This document shows positions 61,661 to 64,000 of a DNA stretch of 64,000 nt, piece after piece. The number at the start of each line of letters is the position of its first letter. Within the stretch, counting starts at the first letter, position 1. Made by a program: the position numbers and the translations under genes. Origin of the DNA: Microcoleus sp. CAWBG506 (GTDB lineage: Bacteria; Cyanobacteriota; Cyanobacteriia; Cyanobacteriales; Microcoleaceae); assembly GCA_020883125.1 (NCBI GenBank), contig JAHREW010000026.1, forward strand, positions 22,011 through 86,010. The letters run 5' to 3'. The notes below the pieces were generated by a model. It did not search any database and was not told the DNA's origin. It saw only the letters and a list, made by a program, of their open reading frames with translations.

Positions 61661-62074
61661 ATGACTTTTTATAGCCTTTTTTTCAAATATAGAATTGCTT
61701 TGCTCATGGGTATAATTGTAATTATCCCTTTAGGTGCTGGGGTCAGGTTTTCTCGCGGGCTGACCCCGGAATGGTTCAACAACTTGTTTGGGAACGTAGC
61801 TTATGAAATGTTTTGGATTTCGCTGGTACTTTTCATCTGGCCTCGATTTTCCCACATGATAGCTGCTGTAGCTGTGTGTATTGCGACGTGCGGAATAGAG
61901 TTTCTCCAACTGTGGAAACCTCCGTTTTTACAAGCAATTCGAGCTACCTTGCCGGGAATGCTGGTATTGGGAAATAACTTTAGTTGGTCGGATTTTCCCT
62001 CTTATTTTGTTGGGAGTTTTTTAGGTTGGTTGTGGGTGCGATGGCTGCATTTCACTTGGTTCTGCTTGGAATGA
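61661..62074 (+). CDS. DUF2809 membrane protein
   Basis: The 137-residue membrane protein has about four helices: IALLMGIIVIIPLGAGV, AYEMFWISLVLFIWPR, MIAAVAVCIATCGIEFLQLW and YFVGSFLGWLWVRWL. The conserved DUF2809 features are FIWPR, GIEFLQLWKPPFLQAIRATLPG and SWSDFPSYFVGSFLGWLW. Function unknown. It is 150 bp downstream of the cyclase gene on the same strand. ATG at 61661. The region after it is occupied by a tandem repeat array. Confidence 0.88.
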   Translation: MTFYSLFFKYRIALLMGIIVIIPLGAGVRFSRGLTPEWFNNLFGNVAYEMFWISLVLFIWPRFSHMIAAVAVCIATCGIEFLQLWKPPFLQAIRATLPGMLVLGNNFSWSDFPSYFVGSFLGWLWVRWLHFTWFCLE

Positions 62075-62147
62075 CGTGGTTGTGGTTATTTTATTTTGTC
62101 ATAGGGTGCGATCGACTTTCAAAGCGATCGCCCTCATCTGAACTCAT

Positions 62148-62604
62148 AAAAAAATAGGACGCAGCAGTGCTGTGTCCCTACACAAATAAAAAAATAGGAC
62201 ACATCACTGCTGTGTCCCTACACATACAAAAAAACAGGACACAGCACTGCTGTATCCCTACACATACAAAAAAATAGGACACAGCACTGCTCATTGGTGT
62301 CAACTTAAGCTGTCAGCCCGCCCATGTCTGTTAGTCGTCCCACGAGTCCTAAGCGGGGTTGAAACCCCTGTCTAATAGCTAAAGTCCTCTCAAAGAGGAC
62401 TCAAGAAATCATCAGTCCTCTTTGAGAGGACTTGCGCTCCATCGGCAGGGGTTTCAACCCTTGCCGGACTGTGAAATGAACCTGGTTGTTGACACCTATG
62501 AGCACTGCTGTATCCCTACACATACAAAAAAATAGGACACAGCACTGCTGTATCCCTACACATACAAAAAAATAGGACACAGCACTGCTGTATCCCTACA
62601 AATA
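62148..62604. repeat. 40-bp tandem repeat array interrupted by a foldback element
   Basis: The unit AAAAAATAGGACACAGCACT + GCTGTATCCCTACACATAC recurs at a strict 40-bp period: the AGGAC core is at 62156, 62196, 62236, 62276, then after the inserted element at 62534 and 62574. Copies differ by one to three bases. There are no unique spacers, so this is not a CRISPR array. Each unit contains CAGCACTGCTG, an internal palindrome. Confidence 0.85.
62292..62500. mobile_element. 209-bp foldback MITE with 9-bp target duplication
   Basis: Terminal inverted repeats CATTGGTGTCAAC and GTTGACACCTATG (12 of 13) bound the element. AGCACTGCT is duplicated at 62283-62291 and 62501-62509. Internal perfect inverted repeats are 62356-62370 with 62446-62460 and 62382-62401 with 62414-62433, so the whole unit folds into one long hairpin. 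Removing the element plus one 9-bp copy restores the 40-bp phase of the host array exactly (258 minus 218). No ORF inside. Confidence 0.9.
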
Positions 62605-62632
62605 CCGCGTTTAAAACCCAGTTTAAACAGAC

Positions 62633-64000
62633 TTAAAGTCCCCGGCCAGACTCAGTTTTTTTACTCAACCAATCCTTACCCAATCTTATGGTCACATCCG
62701 ACTGCAAAGCACCGGTACTCTCAACCAGCACCTCTCCAAAACCCAAAGACTGGCGAATCGCTTCGGCACCTTTAATGTCGCCATCTTGAGCTACAATCGT
62801 CGTTACATCTAGCGGTTCAGACCAAGCTTTAGAAACCTGCACATTCCGATAGCCTGCCCGAGTTAAAGTCCTGACAAAATCTTCAACAGCCGATCGATCG
62901 CCCGTACTGTCTTGAATCGCCACCTTCAGAAAAGTCGAATCAACATTATCAATTTTCCAAGTATTTTGACCGAAGTCAAAATGCTCTGCTGCCAAAGTTT
63001 CGATGCCATTTTGATCTGGCAACCAAAAACTTGCCTTGTAGTCCTTAGGATCGCTAAATTTGCCGGGAACCATCAACATCTGCACGCCAGCGCGATCGGT
63101 TTGAGTAGCAAAACCAGCCAAAGCCACCAATTCTTCTATACTCAAATTTGTATCAAGGTGAGACTGAATCACCGACAAAATCTTTGGCAAGCGAGACAGC
63201 AAACCAACATTAACTTGCTCTTCCACAAAAGCCCGCATCAACAATTGCTGGCGCTGTACCCGCCCGATATCGCCTAAATCATCGTGTCGGTAAAGCAAAT
63301 AGTGAACGATTTGTTCGCCATTGAGACGCTGTTTGCCAGCCTTTAAATCAATATATAAATGCTGGCTCTCATCGGTATACTTCATGTCTTTAGGGACATT
63401 AATCGTAATCCCACCCAGGGCATCTACCAAACTTTTGATGCCTTGAATATTGACTGTGACATAGCGGTCAATTCCCACGCCACCCAGCAGTCCGCTGACT
63501 GACTTTGCTGACGAAGCTGGACCACCGTAGTAATTGGCTTCGTTGATTTTCGCCAGACCTCTACCTTCAACATAGGTGCGAGTGTCTCGCGGGATGGAAA
63601 GCACGCTTATTTTTTTATTTTGAGGGTCAAACCTCACCAACAGCATAGTATCGGTTAACCCTTTAAAAGAGTTTTGCCAGACATCGTATCCCTTGTCTTT
63701 ATCGGGATGGCCTTCGAGGTCTGAACTCAGAACCTTAAGTCCTAGAACTAAAATATTAACTGGGCGAGTCAGCTCCGGCATCTTCATGCTGAGCTTTGCC
63801 ATGTCGCCTTGAGAAAACACCGCCGCTTCTTCAGGGCTCAACTTTTGTTGCTGAAGCGGGGTTGTGGAGAGAGAAACGGCTAGCAGTGCTCCGGCTGTGG
63901 CTGAGAGCATGGCGACTCCAGCTAAACCAAAACCAAATCCCAGCCAACGGCCTCGATGAGGCTGGGCAGATTTTCTGGTTGAGGGATTGGTGGCTGGTTG
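62633..64000 (-). CDS. LytR-CpsA-Psr (LCP) family protein, 5' end beyond window
   Basis: LCP enzymes transfer lipid-linked glycans to cell-wall or other acceptors outside the membrane. The visible chain has a short basic cytosolic stretch, a transmembrane helix (WLGFGFGLAGVAMLSATAGALLAVSL), then the catalytic domain: PVNILVLGLKVL, DTMLLVRFDPQNKKISVLSIPRDTRTYVEGRGLAKINEANYYGG with the Arg/Asp phosphate-binding residues, IDRYVTVNIQGIKSLVDALGGITINVPKDMKY and YRHDDLGDIGRVQRQQLLM. A C-terminal LytR_C-type domain (RTLTRAGYRNVQVSK ... QSDVTIRLGKDW) follows. An internal ATG at 63910 would cut the membrane helix; the frame stays open to base 64000, so the true start is outside. Confidence 0.92.
   Translation of the reverse strand, partial: QPATNPSTRKSAQPHRGRWLGFGFGLAGVAMLSATAGALLAVSLSTTPLQQQKLSPEEAAVFSQGDMAKLSMKMPELTRPVNILVLGLKVLSSDLEGHPDKDKGYDVWQNSFKGLTDTMLLVRFDPQNKKISVLSIPRDTRTYVEGRGLAKINEANYYGGPASSAKSVSGLLGGVGIDRYVTVNIQGIKSLVDALGGITINVPKDMKYTDESQHLYIDLKAGKQRLNGEQIVHYLLYRHDDLGDIGRVQRQQLLMRAFVEEQVNVGLLSRLPKILSVIQSHLDTNLSIEELVALAGFATQTDRAGVQMLMVPGKFSDPKDYKASFWLPDQNGIETLAAEHFDFGQNTWKIDNVDSTFLKVAIQDSTGDRSAVEDFVRTLTRAGYRNVQVSKAWSEPLDVTTIVAQDGDIKGAEAIRQSLGFGEVLVESTGALQSDVTIRLGKDWLSKKTESGRGL

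Noticed and set aside
62148-62604. Regularly spaced 40-bp repeats resembling a CRISPR array
   Set aside because: The repeats are directly tandem without unique spacers, and no cas genes are present; the only interruption is a foldback element with target duplication.

Overview
The window looks like chromosomal DNA of a filamentous, non-heterocystous-type cyanobacterium (Oscillatoriales; Microcoleus/Oscillatoria/Phormidium-like by inference). Evidence: many HIP1 octamers (GCGATCGC), plant/cyanobacterial genes (ndhM, ferredoxin-thioredoxin reductase ftrC, the SbtA bicarbonate transporter, a Gap1-type GAPDH), heptanucleotide short tandem repeats (STRRs) in intergenic DNA, and many signalling fusions. 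I see no rRNA, tRNA, CRISPR array, prophage or complete transposase gene.

Layout. 0.1-3.1 kb: three TerD-family stress genes on the minus strand, one fused to a von Willebrand A domain. 3.2-5.1 kb: peptide deformylase and an HtrA protease. 5.4-8.4 kb: dnaA, six DnaA-box-like sites (candidate oriC) and dnaN. 8.8-20 kb: a family of three orphan histidine kinases (the third with a ruined ATP lid), a YcgR/YcgQ-type permease pair, a flippase and a membrane-anchored beta-propeller-like protein. 20-23 kb: a voltage-gated-type K+ channel divergent from a TerD-pentapeptide fusion. 23-31 kb: ndhM, a PP2C phosphatase behind a strongly structured leader, a GT25 glycosyltransferase, a frameshifted CsgG-like gene and gap1. 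31-33.5 kb: the sbtA-sbtB carbon-uptake pair and a peroxiredoxin-glutaredoxin hybrid. 33.8-43.6 kb: a tight minus-strand operon of three giant TPR enzymes (sulfotransferase; methyltransferase plus GT61; GT61) beside an RTX calcium-binding surface-type protein, plausibly a surface-glycan decoration system. 44-54.7 kb: small conserved proteins, a phosphoribosyltransferase, dxr, a tandem pair of DUF2079 membrane proteins, ftrC, a DUF309 protein, a redoxin, agmatinase and a hydrolase. 55-64 kb: a winged-helix/Ser-Thr kinase/TM/substrate-binding-protein receptor cut in two by one in-frame TAA, an RsbQ-like hydrolase next to a GAF-PAS-adenylate cyclase, a DUF2809 protein and a partial LCP-family gene.

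The most notable signals outside genes are small foldback (MITE-like) elements. Two have exact 9-bp target duplications (57925-58047 and 62292-62500), the second inserted into a 40-bp tandem array whose phase is restored exactly when element plus one duplication is removed. Two others end in GACMTCTCC repeats flanked by TA. The best candidates for new biology are the split transmembrane kinase receptor, the RsbQ-like hydrolase/adenylate-cyclase pair, the TPR glycan-modification operon, and the multi-helix RNA leader before the PP2C gene.

All functional calls rest on reading motifs by eye; no database search was run.
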